Assembly (NCBI GenBank): GCA_964600165.1
Contig: CAZRIP010000013.1
Location: forward strand, 1-50,196
From: CAZRIP01 sp964600165
Lineage (GTDB): Bacteria; Elusimicrobiota; Elusimicrobia; UBA1565; UBA9628
DNA length: 50,196 nucleotides
Direction of reading: 5' to 3'
A model generated the notes under the pieces. It made no database searches. It saw only the letters and a list, made by a program, of their open reading frames with translations, and was not told the origin of the DNA. A program made the translations under genes and the position numbers. This document shows, one piece after another, positions 23,135 to 31,509 of the stretch. Each line of letters begins with the position of its first letter. The stretch's first letter is position 1.

Positions 23135-23320
23135 ATGAGACCGGGGCAGCTTCCTTCTCCCGACGAGCTCGCCGCGCCGCGCGACGACGTGAAGGTCACC
23201 ATCGCGCTCTCGCGGCGCAGCGTGCTGTTCTTCAAGGAGCAGGCTAAGCGCCGGGGCTCGAAATATCAGCGCATGATCAGGGAGCTGATCGATCGCTACG
23301 CGGCGCAGTTCGCGCCGTGA
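23135..23320 (+). CDS. CopG/ribbon-helix-helix DNA-binding protein
   Basis: A 61-residue basic protein. After about 18 residues a strand V-K-V-T-I-A-L is followed by S-R-R-S-V-L-F-F-K-E-Q-A-K and K-Y-Q-R-M-I-R-E-L-I-D-R-Y-A, the strand-helix-helix pattern of CopG or BrnA-type antitoxins. No toxin gene lies on either side, so it is either an orphan antitoxin or a repressor. The palindrome before it overlaps the divergent gap promoter, making autoregulation and an effect on the gap operon possible. No ribosome site is visible. Confidence 0.75.
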   Translation: MRPGQLPSPDELAAPRDDVKVTIALSRRSVLFFKEQAKRRGSKYQRMIRELIDRYAAQFAP

Positions 23321-23462
23321 GCGCGCAGCGTGGGGGCCGAGCGATGATGATGCGGGCTTACTTCTGGTGGACGACGGCGCGGCGGCGGCCGCACCTCATG
23401 GCGGCGAGAGGCGGCTTTTTCGTCTGGCGGCGGGCGTAGTCTTCTAGCCGCCCTGAGACGTT

Positions 23463-23482
23463 CATCCGCCGCGCGGCGGATG
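23463..23482. repeat. 20-base perfect palindrome, left flank of the HNH gene
   Basis: CATCCGCCGC followed by its exact complement GCGGCGGATG. The same sequence (19 of 20 bases) recurs at 24472 inside the end of the HNH gene. The stretch 23321-23540 otherwise holds no gene I can support. Confidence 0.8.
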
Positions 23483-23540
23483 CTGAGTCGGCTCTCGTCG
23501 GCCGATGGAACTAATTTGGGGGGTCAGTCGTATATGTTGT

Positions 23541-24503
23541 ATGGACCTTCCAATCGATCTTGCCGTAGTCTCCGGACTATCCGACGACGAGCTCCTTGAG
23601 CGGTTAAAAAGTCTAGGCGGGGCGGACCGCCGTCTCACATGTCTTATCATCGCGCATCTCGCCGAACTCGATCTGAGGGCGCTCCACGTCGGGATGGGCT
23701 ACCCATCCTTATTCGCGTACTGCATCGATGAGCTCAGCTACTCCGAGGACATCGCCTGCAAAAGGATCGCGGCCGCGCGCCTGTCCTTCCACCATCCCGA
23801 GGTATTTTCGCGACTGGAAGAAGGCCGGCTCAGCCTGACCAGTCTCGTGATCCTAGCGCCGTGCGCCGGCGCGCCAAACTTCAATGAGATCCTCGATTGG
23901 GCATCCGGACGCCCCACCCGGGAACTCGAGGCGTTCGTCGCATCGGCGATTCCCGGCCGCGCGGTAAAGGACCGCCTGCGTTGGGTAAACGAGTCATGCG
24001 TTGAATTCCACTTTGCGGCCGATCGGCAGTGCGCGGAAATGCTCGAGCGCGCCCGGGAAATCAGCCGGCATGAATTCCCCGAAGGTCGCTATGGCGACGT
24101 CGTCTCGGCCGCGCTCGAATTCTATCTCGAAAGTCGCGACTTAGACCGTAACGAGTTGCCGTCGAAGCAACGCGGAGCCGATCCTCACGGCCGCTATATC
24201 CCGGCAGCCGTGAAAAAGGCCGTGTGGCAGCGAGACAATGGCCGTTGCGCGTATATTTCAAGTCGAGGGCGGCGTTGCGGCAGCCGGGCGTGGATCGAAT
24301 TCGACCACATTCAACCGTTCGCAGAGGGCGGACGCTCAGATAGGGAAGACAACATCCGACTGCTCTGCCGGACGCACAACCAGCGGTTGGCGCGAGATCG
24401 CTTCGGGATCAGGGCGCTTCCAAAGCGAAAGCAGGTCGAGATGCTTCCTTTGATCCCGCGGGACGACTCGGCATCCGCCGCGCGGCGGATAGAAGGCAGC
24501 TAG
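23541..24503 (+). CDS. HNH endonuclease family protein
   Basis: A 320-residue protein of the large HNH family seen in many copies in myxobacteria and related GC-rich genomes. The N-terminal helical part has L-S-D-D-E-L-L-E-R-L, L-I-A-H-L-A-E-L-D and Y-P-S-L-F-A-Y-C. The C-terminal nuclease has R-D-N-G-R-C-A-Y, R-C-G-S-R, the E-F-D-H-I core and N-I-R-L-L-C-R-T-H-N, which supply the HNH residues and the Cys pair. Base composition is less GC-rich than the neighbours, and AT-rich codons are commoner. I start at the second ATG because family members begin with this short M-D-L/I sequence; a frame from 23505 adds 12 unlike residues. Target DNA unknown. Confidence 0.82.
   Translation: MDLPIDLAVVSGLSDDELLERLKSLGGADRRLTCLIIAHLAELDLRALHVGMGYPSLFAYCIDELSYSEDIACKRIAAARLSFHHPEVFSRLEEGRLSLTSLVILAPCAGAPNFNEILDWASGRPTRELEAFVASAIPGRAVKDRLRWVNESCVEFHFAADRQCAEMLERAREISRHEFPEGRYGDVVSAALEFYLESRDLDRNELPSKQRGADPHGRYIPAAVKKAVWQRDNGRCAYISSRGRRCGSRAWIEFDHIQPFAEGGRSDREDNIRLLCRTHNQRLARDRFGIRALPKRKQVEMLPLIPRDDSASAARRIEGS
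24472..24490. repeat. palindrome copy, right flank, inside the HNH 3' end
   Basis: A 19-base match to the palindrome at 23463, beginning CATCCGCCGC. Here it encodes the final A-S-A-A-R-R-I of the HNH protein. The two copies lie 1009 bases apart and bracket the gene. Confidence 0.8.
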
Positions 24504-24510
24504 CCCAGAA

Positions 24511-25560
24511 CTACCGATTCAGCAGCACGATCTCCACGCGCTGGTCCGAGAACGCGGCGCGCGCGGCGTCGACGGTGACGTTCTTCGGCGTGAGCATCAG
24601 CTCCTTGAGCAGGTAGTTGTAGAGCGACGTCCCCTGCGCGTCGCCGAGCTCCTTGGTGGCCGCGAAGACGCGGACCGAGATCGGGATGCCGGTGAAGCGG
24701 CGCTTGATGAGGTCGGCGGCCGAGCGCAGCAGGCCGCTGCCCTCCGGCGCGATGTCCGCGTTGGCCTTCGTCGTGCCGAAGAGGACCGACGAGTCGAGGC
24801 TGATGTGCATGCCGGTGTCTTCCTGGTGCACGATCCCCTTGAAGAGCAGCGGCTTTCCGGGCATCGTGCGCGGCGAGCCCCCCTGGTCCGTGAACGTGTA
24901 GATCGCCGAGTAGGAGCGGCCGGCGCGGATCCACTCTCCTTGGTCGTTTTGTCCGGTCCAGAGCAGTTCCTCGGGCGGGTCGTTGGAGCCCTCGTAATGA
25001 TGGAAGACGCGGCCTTCCTCGTCGGCGATCGTCAGGCTCCACGCGTAGCCCTTGGCTTCCTTGGGATCGATGCGGCGCTGCAGCACGTCGGAGAGCTGGT
25101 CGCGCACGCGGAAGGCGATGCCGGGGCGCTGAGAGAACGTCGTCCGGTAAGGCTCGATGACGCGCTCGTTCATCAAGAACTCCGGATGCGTGCGCCGCCA
25201 GGAGACCGTGAGCGGCGAGACGGCGAGCAAGAGCGATTGGTCGGGCTGCAGCGCCGGCCGGATCGACTCGTACGGGTCGACCTCGATGTGCAGCGGCGGC
25301 TTCTGGACGCCCAACTTGTTGCCCGAGCCTTCCTCGCCCTTGATGATGACCTCCTGCGGCAGCCCGCCGTCGGCGGCGACCGAGGGCTTCCCCGCCGCGG
25401 GAGCGGCGGCGTCCGGCGCCGAAGGCCTGGGAGCCGGCGCCTGGGAAGCGTCCGCCGCCGGGGCGGCGTCGCTTCCGGTCATGCCGGGCATGGCGTCCTG
25501 AGCCGCGCAAAGCGGGACGAGTGAGAGCACGGCGGACAGCGCGAGCAAGGTCTTGTTCAT
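24511..25560 (-). CDS. exported protein with FlgD-like and OmpA-like parts
   Basis: A 349-residue protein with a signal peptide (M-N-K-T-L-L-A-L ... C-A-A-Q). A low-complexity Ala/Pro linker of about 50 residues follows, then a middle segment with Y-E-G-S-N-D-P-P and W-T-G-Q-N-D-Q-G-E-W resembling the FlgD Ig-like fold. The C-terminal region ends R-V-E-I-V-L-L-N like OmpA peptidoglycan-binding domains. The OmpA part looks divergent. Last gene of the TPR/ExbB/ExbD/TonB operon; its ATG is two bases after the TonB stop. Probably a periplasmic anchor of that system. Confidence 0.7.
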   Translation of the reverse strand: MNKTLLALSAVLSLVPLCAAQDAMPGMTGSDAAPAADASQAPAPRPSAPDAAAPAAGKPSVAADGGLPQEVIIKGEEGSGNKLGVQKPPLHIEVDPYESIRPALQPDQSLLLAVSPLTVSWRRTHPEFLMNERVIEPYRTTFSQRPGIAFRVRDQLSDVLQRRIDPKEAKGYAWSLTIADEEGRVFHHYEGSNDPPEELLWTGQNDQGEWIRAGRSYSAIYTFTDQGGSPRTMPGKPLLFKGIVHQEDTGMHISLDSSVLFGTTKANADIAPEGSGLLRSAADLIKRRFTGIPISVRVFAATKELGDAQGTSLYNYLLKELMLTPKNVTVDAARAAFSDQRVEIVLLNR

Positions 25561-25562
25561 TT

Positions 25563-26657
25563 TCACTCCAGCACGAAGCGGAACGTGATGATGCCCCACT
25601 GCTTCTCGTCGTTGAGCAGCGGCGCGAACTTCCAGTTCTTCAAAGCGTCCATCGCCGTCCGGTCCAGGCGGCCGAAGCCCGACGTGCGCTCCACGCGCAT
25701 GTTATCGAGCACGTCTCCCTGCGGGCTCACCCAGAAGCGGATGGCCACCGAGGCCTCGAGGATACCCTGGTCCTTGGCCCAGGACGGGTAGTCCGGCACC
25801 TGATAATTGACGATCTTGCGGTCCTTGATCGGCCCCTCGAGCTCCACGCCCTTCTTCTTGTCGCCGGGAAGCATCTCCTGCGCCGCGCGGCGCTGGGTCT
25901 GCTGCTCCATGTAAGTCTTCTTTTCGAGCGAGTCGTCGGCGGCGCGCATCTCGGGCTTGAGCTCCATCGGCGGCGGCTGCGTCGGCAGCATCGAGGCGAT
26001 CTTGCTGGCGAACTTCCCGGTCTCGGTGGGCTCGGCTTCCTGCAGAGTGTCGGCCATCGCCGCGACGTGATGATGCGTCGGCGTCGCCAGCGCGTCGAGG
26101 CGCATCTGGGCTTGCGCTTGCTGGCGCTCGTCGTCGAGCTTGAGCGCGTCGGGCAGGTTCTTGATGCGGCGGTGCCCGACTTCCTCCAGCTTGGGCAGCG
26201 CCGCGAGCGCGGCGGCCGAGCGCTTCGTCTTCACCGCGCCCACGTCGAGGGCGTTGAGCTCGGGGCGATGCTCGTCCATGTTGAGCTTGGCGAGCTTGTT
26301 TTCCTGGAGATGCCCGCGGTCCTGGAGCTTGGGCACGGCCATCTTGAGCTCGTGCTGCGGGACCTTGACCTGAAGCTCCTGCTGCTCGATCTTCGGGATC
26401 GCGGGCAGGGCCATCTTGAGGAAATTGAGCATGTCCGGCGCGGGCGCGGCGTGATGAGGCGCCGCGGCCGTCGCGACGGGCTTCTTGACCTGGATCATCA
26501 AGTCGACGTTGGCGATCGACGTCGTCTGATGCCGCTGCGCGAGCTGGGCCGTATAAAGGTAGAGCGCGATGACCGCGCCGTGCAGGGCGATCGAGCCGAC
26601 CATCGAGAACGGCATGCGCCGGGCGGGCGCCGTCGGAAAGATCGCCGCGCCCGTCAT
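25563..26657 (-). CDS. TonB-family energy transducer
   Basis: A 364-residue protein with a short cytoplasmic N-terminus, one membrane helix (S-M-V-G-S-I-A-L-H-G-A-V-I-A-L-Y-L, including the conserved S...H of TonB), a long charged periplasmic spacer, and a C-terminal TonB domain with Y-P-S-W-A, V-R/A-I-R-F-W-V-S-P-Q-G and A-M-D-A-L-K-N-W-K-F. TonB domains transmit proton-motive energy to outer-membrane partners. The spacer is Leu/Lys/Gln-rich rather than the usual Pro-Lys repeats. It overlaps the preceding ExbD gene by four bases. Confidence 0.85.
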   Translation of the reverse strand: MTGAAIFPTAPARRMPFSMVGSIALHGAVIALYLYTAQLAQRHQTTSIANVDLMIQVKKPVATAAAPHHAAPAPDMLNFLKMALPAIPKIEQQELQVKVPQHELKMAVPKLQDRGHLQENKLAKLNMDEHRPELNALDVGAVKTKRSAAALAALPKLEEVGHRRIKNLPDALKLDDERQQAQAQMRLDALATPTHHHVAAMADTLQEAEPTETGKFASKIASMLPTQPPPMELKPEMRAADDSLEKKTYMEQQTQRRAAQEMLPGDKKKGVELEGPIKDRKIVNYQVPDYPSWAKDQGILEASVAIRFWVSPQGDVLDNMRVERTSGFGRLDRTAMDALKNWKFAPLLNDEKQWGIITFRFVLE

Positions 26658-27064
26658 CTCTTCTCCTCCGTCGCGATCGTCAGCGACTGCGCTCCGGCGT
26701 CCTTGGCCTCGGCCATGAGGTCCGTGAGCTTGCCGTGGAGCGCTTCCTCGTCGGCGCGCAGGATCACCAGCTTCGACTCGCTGACGGCGAGCCGGAGCTT
26801 GAGGTCGTCCTCGAGTTCCTTGGGGTCCTTGTAAATCTTTTGGTCGAGCGCCACAGAGCCGTCCTTGCCCAAGGTGATCGTGATCTTGTCGTTTTCCTCG
26901 CCCTCGCGCGTATGCGCCTTGGGCAGCGTGACCTTGATGACGGGATCGGACATCAAGGGCGCCGTGACCATGAAGATGATGACGAGCACCAGGCAGACGT
27001 CGACGAGCGGCGTGACGTTGATCCCCGCGACGATGTCATCCTCGTCCTCGATCTGCGTCACCAT
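26654..27064 (-). CDS. ExbD/TolR family protein (second copy)
   Basis: A 136-residue protein with one N-terminal membrane helix carrying the essential Asp (N-V-T-P-L-V-D-V-C-L-V-L) and a periplasmic domain ending A-Q-S-L-T-I-A-T-E-E. With ExbB it forms the proton-driven stator-like complex. It starts three bases after the other exbD stop and differs strongly from it outside the helix, so the two are probably distinct subunits rather than a recent duplication. Confidence 0.9.
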   Translation of the reverse strand: MVTQIEDEDDIVAGINVTPLVDVCLVLVIIFMVTAPLMSDPVIKVTLPKAHTREGEENDKITITLGKDGSVALDQKIYKDPKELEDDLKLRLAVSESKLVILRADEEALHGKLTDLMAEAKDAGAQSLTIATEEKR

Positions 27065-27067
27065 GAC

Positions 27068-27508
27068 TCAGGTCTTGCCTCCTTGCGGGGCGGGCGCGGC
27101 TTCGTTCTTCAAAATGGCGAGCTTGACGGCGCCGGCTTGGCGCGCCGTGTCCAGGATGCCGACGACCTGGCCCACGTGGTTGCCGTCGTCGGCGGTCACG
27201 ATCACCATTTTATCCTTGCTCTTGGACAACGCGCCGACGAGCCCGGTTCCCAAGGCGTCGGGGGCGACTTCGACCCCGTTGATCGTGATCTTCCCGTCCG
27301 CGGTCAGCTTGACGTTGACGTTCTCCTCGGCCGAGGCCTTGCCTTCGGCGGCCTTCGCGCGGGACTCGAGGACCTTGATGCCGACCGTCATCGCCATCGG
27401 GGCGATGGCCATGAAGATGATCACGAGCACCAGGCAGACGTCGATCATCGGCGTGACGTTGATCGCCGTGATCGGCTCGTCGCCCCGAGAACCCGCCCCG
27501 ATCGCCAT
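27068..27508 (-). CDS. ExbD/TolR family protein (first copy)
   Basis: A 146-residue ExbD-like protein with A-I-N-V-T-P-M-I-D-V-C-L-V-L-V-I-I-F as its helix and essential Asp. The periplasmic part contains V-I-V-T-A-D-D-G-N-H and a final Pro/Gln/Gly tail. The ATG follows the exbB stop with no gap. Two ExbD-type proteins with one ExbB-type protein also occur in the AglRQS motor of Myxococcus. Confidence 0.9.
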   Translation of the reverse strand: MAIGAGSRGDEPITAINVTPMIDVCLVLVIIFMAIAPMAMTVGIKVLESRAKAAEGKASAEENVNVKLTADGKITINGVEVAPDALGTGLVGALSKSKDKMVIVTADDGNHVGQVVGILDTARQAGAVKLAILKNEAAPAPQGGKT

Positions 27509-28126
27509 TTATTTCGCCCCGAGCATCACCACGAGGCGCGCGGCCGCGACTTCCATCTCGACCGACAGCGTCTTCACTTTGCGCATGTAGAAGTTGTAGA
27601 TCACGACGGCCGGGATGGCGACGACGAGGCCCCCCGCCGTGGCGATGAGCGCCTCGGCGATGCCCTTGGCGACGACGCTCGGGCCGCCGCCGCCGGCCAG
27701 CGCGAGGTCCTGGAACGCCTTGATGATGCCGACGACGGTGCCGAAAAGTCCGATGAACGGCGCGATGTTGCCGAGCGTGCCCAGCACGGCGAGGTTGCTC
27801 TCGGCCTTCATGCGCTCCTCGAGGCGCTTGCTCGCGAGCAGCTCCTCCAAGTCCCTGCGCGGGCGCGACGCGTGCAGCAGGCCGTAGTGGATCACCTGCG
27901 AGACGGCCGCGGGATTCTTCTGCGCGTACGCCGCGGCTTGGTCGGCCTTGCCGTCTTCCAGGAGCTTGTGCACGTGGCGCAAGACCTCGTCGCCCTTGAC
28001 CTCCGCCCGGCGGAAGTAGAGCCAGCGCTCGATCATGAACGTGATCGAGAGCAGGGAGCAGCACGCCAGGATGATCAGCGTGAAGCTGTCGCGGAAGATG
28101 ACCAGCAAATGGATCTCGTTACCCAT
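27509..28126 (-). CDS. ExbB/TolQ/MotA family proton channel
   Basis: A 205-residue membrane protein with an N-terminal helix, a large cytoplasmic loop and two more helices: P-F-I-G-L-F-G-T-V-V-G-I-I-K-A-F and the V-A-I-P-A-V-V-I-Y-N-F-Y block typical of TolQ/ExbB. It is the channel partner of the two ExbD proteins encoded next. An AGGAG site lies eight bases before the ATG, overlapping the upstream TPR stop region. Confidence 0.92.
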   Translation of the reverse strand: MGNEIHLLVIFRDSFTLIILACCSLLSITFMIERWLYFRRAEVKGDEVLRHVHKLLEDGKADQAAAYAQKNPAAVSQVIHYGLLHASRPRRDLEELLASKRLEERMKAESNLAVLGTLGNIAPFIGLFGTVVGIIKAFQDLALAGGGGPSVVAKGIAEALIATAGGLVVAIPAVVIYNFYMRKVKTLSVEMEVAAARLVVMLGAK

Positions 28127-28137
28127 CGTCGTTTCTC

Positions 28138-31100
28138 CTATTGCGGCTGCGATCCGGGATCGATCCCGGGAAGCTTCGGCTCGGACTTGGGCGGGGCGTC
28201 ACCGGACGTCGTTTGCGCTTGCGGACCGGGAGCCGCGTCGTCCGTCGCGGGCGCGGCCGCGGCCTGCTTGACGGCCTTCTTCTTGCCTTTCGCCTTCGTC
28301 TTCGGCGCGGGCGTCGCGCCTGAATCACCCTCGTCGCTCGGCATCACGGCCGTCTTGGTCGCGGCCCCGGCCTTGCCGCCGCGGCGCAGCGCGATCGCGC
28401 GCTGCGCCGCGGACTTGGCGATGTCTTTTTGCGCCGCGTGGGCGGCTAGGTCCTCGTAAACGGCGACGGCGCGGTCGAGATCGTTGGCCTTCTCGTAGAT
28501 CTCGCCGAGCTTGATCAACGACTGCAGCCGGAACGGGTTGCCGAGCGGCTTCAAGGCCTTGGCTTTTTCCCACGCGTTCATGGCCTCGTCGGGGCGGTTC
28601 ATCGCGGAGTAGATCTCGCCCGTGCGATAAGCCGCCTCGAGCGCCGCGTCGCTGTCGACTTTCGCCGCGTCCGAGATCTGCTGAAGGGTCGCCAGCGCGC
28701 CGTCGAAGTCCTTGCGGTCCTTCTGGATCGAGAAGATCTCCCACAGCGCCTGCTGGCCCGATGGGTCGTTGGGGCCGGCCGCGGCCGCGTACTTCTGATA
28801 CGCGTACTGCGCCATGTCGAGCTTGCCGAGCTGCTTGTAGGCGAGCGCGAGGTTGAACTGGGTCGGCTTGACGTACTCGGACGCGGGATACTCCTCGATC
28901 AGTCGCGAGTAGTACTTGGTCGAGTCGTCGAACTTCTTGAGGCTGAAGTAAGAGCTCGCCAGATGAAAGAGCGCGAGCGCGGTGTCGTCGGAGCGGTCGA
29001 AGTTGTTGATCAAGCGCTCGAAGGCCGGCACGGCGTCCTGGTAGTTGCCGCTGGCGAAATACGACTCGCCGAGGTAGAACTGCGCTTTCGGCAGTTGGGG
29101 GTGGTTCGTGTAGTTGACCGAGAACTTCTGGAACTCGATCGACGCCGTGTTGTAGTCCTTGCTCTCGAAGGCGCGGCGCGCGAGGCGGAATTGGGCCTCG
29201 CCGGCGATGGGGCTATTTTGATTGGCGGCGATGAGGTTGCCGAGGACCTCTTTATAGTTGACGTTGCGGTCGCGGTCGAGGATCGCCTCGACGAGATCCA
29301 TCGCGTCGGTCGCCTCGGGCGCGGTCGGGAATTTCGAGACCAATTCCTGGACTTGCTTGAGGGCCGTGGCGTCGTCCTTGCCGTTGAACGCGGCCTGGGC
29401 GACGCGCAAGTACGCGAGCGGCAGCTGCTGGCTCGTCGGGTAGGCCGCGATGATCTGCTTGTAGGAAGCCACGGCCTCGGCGTATTTCTGCGCCCGGAAG
29501 AGCGTGTCCGCGATCTGGTAGGCCGCCATCGGCGTTTCCTTGGCGTTCGGGTAGGTCGTCTGCAGCTTCTTCCAGGTCTCGACCGCTTGAGAGTAATAGC
29601 GGAGGTGATACAGCGACATGCCCGAGCGGTAGACCGCCGACGGCGCCTCGGCCGCCTGCGGATCGTCCTTGACGAACTTGTCGTAGAGCTGGTAGGCGTC
29701 CTCGTAGTTCTTCTGGTTGAACATGCTGTCGGCGATGCCGAGCTCGTTCAAGCCGGTGAACGTGAACGTCGAGGTTTGCGCGGCCATCATGTCCTTGAGC
29801 TTTTGACGCTCGATGAGGGCTTGTTGATCCTCGCCTTTGTACGAGTAAGCCCAGGCCAGGCCGTCCTGCGCGTAGAACGCGGCGGGATCGTCCGGGTAGA
29901 CCTTGAGGATCATCTCGTAGATGTTCTTGCCCTCGTCGACTTGGTTGAGCGCGAGATAAGCCTCGGCGGCGTAAAGGTAGCTCATGCTGCGCCACTTCGA
30001 CTTCGAAGGCGGCAGGTGCCGGAAGATGTACTGGGTCGAGGTGAGCATCGAGTTGTACGCCTTCTGGTTGAACTGGTCCTGCAGGATCGAGAACAGCGCC
30101 TGCTCGGCGACGTCGGAGGAGGGCGCGAGGTCGATGATGCGCTGGAACGCGGCGACCGCCTCCGTGTGGCGATTGAGCTTGATGAGCGCGTTGCCCATGA
30201 TCAAGTAGACGTTCTTGGCCAGCGCGTTGGTCGGATAGAGCGACAGGAAGTTCTCGGACGTTTGCACGGCCTGCGTGAAGTCGCCGACCTGCAGTTCGGC
30301 CCAAGCGAGCTTGAAGTGCGCGAGCGGCGAGACCTTGATCGTCTCCGGGTACTGAGTGATGACCTTCGTGTACGCGAACAGCGCCTCGCGCATCTGGCCG
30401 GCGACCAAGTGCGATTCCGCTATGCAGTATTGAGCCAGCGGCGCGAAAAAGTCCTTGGGATAGCGGTCCAGCACGGCCTGGAAGTTCGCGCGCGCCTCGA
30501 CGAAATCCTTCTTCTGGAAGTAGGAGGACCCGATTCTAAATGTCGCGGACACGCGCAGCGGGCTCTCGGGGTAGAGCTGGATGAACGTCTGGTACTTCTG
30601 GATCGCCCCGTCGTAGTCCTCGGCCAGGAAGAACGAGTCGCCGATGAAGAACTGCGCCTCTTCCTTCAGATCCGAGTCCGGGTAATCGCGCAGCAGGTTC
30701 TCGAAGGCCGCCGCGGCGAGATAAGCGCGCTTCGAGAGAAGATAGGTCTTGCCGAGGTAGTACTGCGCCTCCGGAGTCTTCACGAGCTTGAGGGAATTCT
30801 CCGCGTTGACGTAGTCTCCCTTGTGCAGGGCGACGATGCCTTGCGCGTAGAGCACCTCGGGCAGCTTGAGATAGGTCGGATACGTCTCGCCGAGCAGGAA
30901 GAGGTTCGCCTCGGCTTGAGAGAACTGCTCGAGCGCGAGGTCGGAGAAGATGACGCCGAGCAGGCTCTCGCCGACGATGTAGGACTTCGGGTATTTCTTC
31001 TCGACGTCCTTGAACTCGTCGACCGATTTCTGCCAATCCTTGAGGTTGTACTCGACCTCGCCGAGGCGATACTGAGCCGAGGCGCCGAGGCCGGTCTTCT

Positions 31101-31509
31101 TGTCGTTGGCGACCTGCTGGAAAGCCTTTTGCGCGTCCTCGAGGGCTTTGACCGCGGCCGGGTTCTTGGGCGCGAGCAGGCGCGCCGCGGACGTCTTCTT
31201 GTCCGTGGCCTCGGCCTGCAGGATCGAGAGCGCTTGCTGCAGATTCGCCTCGCCGATCATGAACTCGGCGTCGAGCGAGCGCTGGGAGTTCGGAAAGCGA
31301 TTGAGATAGTCCTCGAAGGCCATGACGACGGCGGCCTTGTCGCGGCTCGTGTCGAGGAAGAGCTGAGAGGCCGAGTTGAAGCCCTCCTCCTCCTCGAGCG
31401 TCTGTCCCTTGCCCGACGACGTCTCCGTGTTGGTCCCGTGAAGTCCCCAGCCGAACGCCGCGGCGGGCGTCAGCGCGAAGGCGCAGATTAGTGCGAGGCT
31501 CCGTTTCAT
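28138..31509 (-). CDS. very large exported TPR protein
   Basis: A 1123-residue protein with a clear signal peptide (M-K-R-S-L-A-L-I-C-A-F-A-L ... A-A-A-F-G). Some 25 or more tetratricopeptide-like repeats span nearly the whole length; recurring elements are Y-P-x-S/T, A-x-Y-x-I-A-E/D-x-L/S and G-x-x-Y/F-x-x-G-x-Y. A Lys/Ala/Pro-rich tail makes up the last 90 residues. TPR arrays bind partner proteins, so it likely acts as a periplasmic scaffold for the ExbB/ExbD/TonB complex. Its ATG overlaps the thrS stop (ATGA). GltE and related gliding-motility TPR proteins are a loose comparison only. Confidence 0.85.
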   Translation of the reverse strand: MKRSLALICAFALTPAAAFGWGLHGTNTETSSGKGQTLEEEEGFNSASQLFLDTSRDKAAVVMAFEDYLNRFPNSQRSLDAEFMIGEANLQQALSILQAEATDKKTSAARLLAPKNPAAVKALEDAQKAFQQVANDKKTGLGASAQYRLGEVEYNLKDWQKSVDEFKDVEKKYPKSYIVGESLLGVIFSDLALEQFSQAEANLFLLGETYPTYLKLPEVLYAQGIVALHKGDYVNAENSLKLVKTPEAQYYLGKTYLLSKRAYLAAAAFENLLRDYPDSDLKEEAQFFIGDSFFLAEDYDGAIQKYQTFIQLYPESPLRVSATFRIGSSYFQKKDFVEARANFQAVLDRYPKDFFAPLAQYCIAESHLVAGQMREALFAYTKVITQYPETIKVSPLAHFKLAWAELQVGDFTQAVQTSENFLSLYPTNALAKNVYLIMGNALIKLNRHTEAVAAFQRIIDLAPSSDVAEQALFSILQDQFNQKAYNSMLTSTQYIFRHLPPSKSKWRSMSYLYAAEAYLALNQVDEGKNIYEMILKVYPDDPAAFYAQDGLAWAYSYKGEDQQALIERQKLKDMMAAQTSTFTFTGLNELGIADSMFNQKNYEDAYQLYDKFVKDDPQAAEAPSAVYRSGMSLYHLRYYSQAVETWKKLQTTYPNAKETPMAAYQIADTLFRAQKYAEAVASYKQIIAAYPTSQQLPLAYLRVAQAAFNGKDDATALKQVQELVSKFPTAPEATDAMDLVEAILDRDRNVNYKEVLGNLIAANQNSPIAGEAQFRLARRAFESKDYNTASIEFQKFSVNYTNHPQLPKAQFYLGESYFASGNYQDAVPAFERLINNFDRSDDTALALFHLASSYFSLKKFDDSTKYYSRLIEEYPASEYVKPTQFNLALAYKQLGKLDMAQYAYQKYAAAAGPNDPSGQQALWEIFSIQKDRKDFDGALATLQQISDAAKVDSDAALEAAYRTGEIYSAMNRPDEAMNAWEKAKALKPLGNPFRLQSLIKLGEIYEKANDLDRAVAVYEDLAAHAAQKDIAKSAAQRAIALRRGGKAGAATKTAVMPSDEGDSGATPAPKTKAKGKKKAVKQAAAAPATDDAAPGPQAQTTSGDAPPKSEPKLPGIDPGSQPQ

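Noticed and set aside
23344..23439. 31-codon ORF rich in Arg and Trp between the RHS and HNH genes
   Set aside because: No convincing ribosome site, no recognisable motif, and its composition fits translated GC-rich spacer.
28963..31491. 842-codon open frame on the plus strand opposite the giant TPR gene
   Set aside because: It is a mirror of the TPR codons in GC-rich DNA, with no domain pattern; the reverse-strand frame has a signal peptide and clear repeats.
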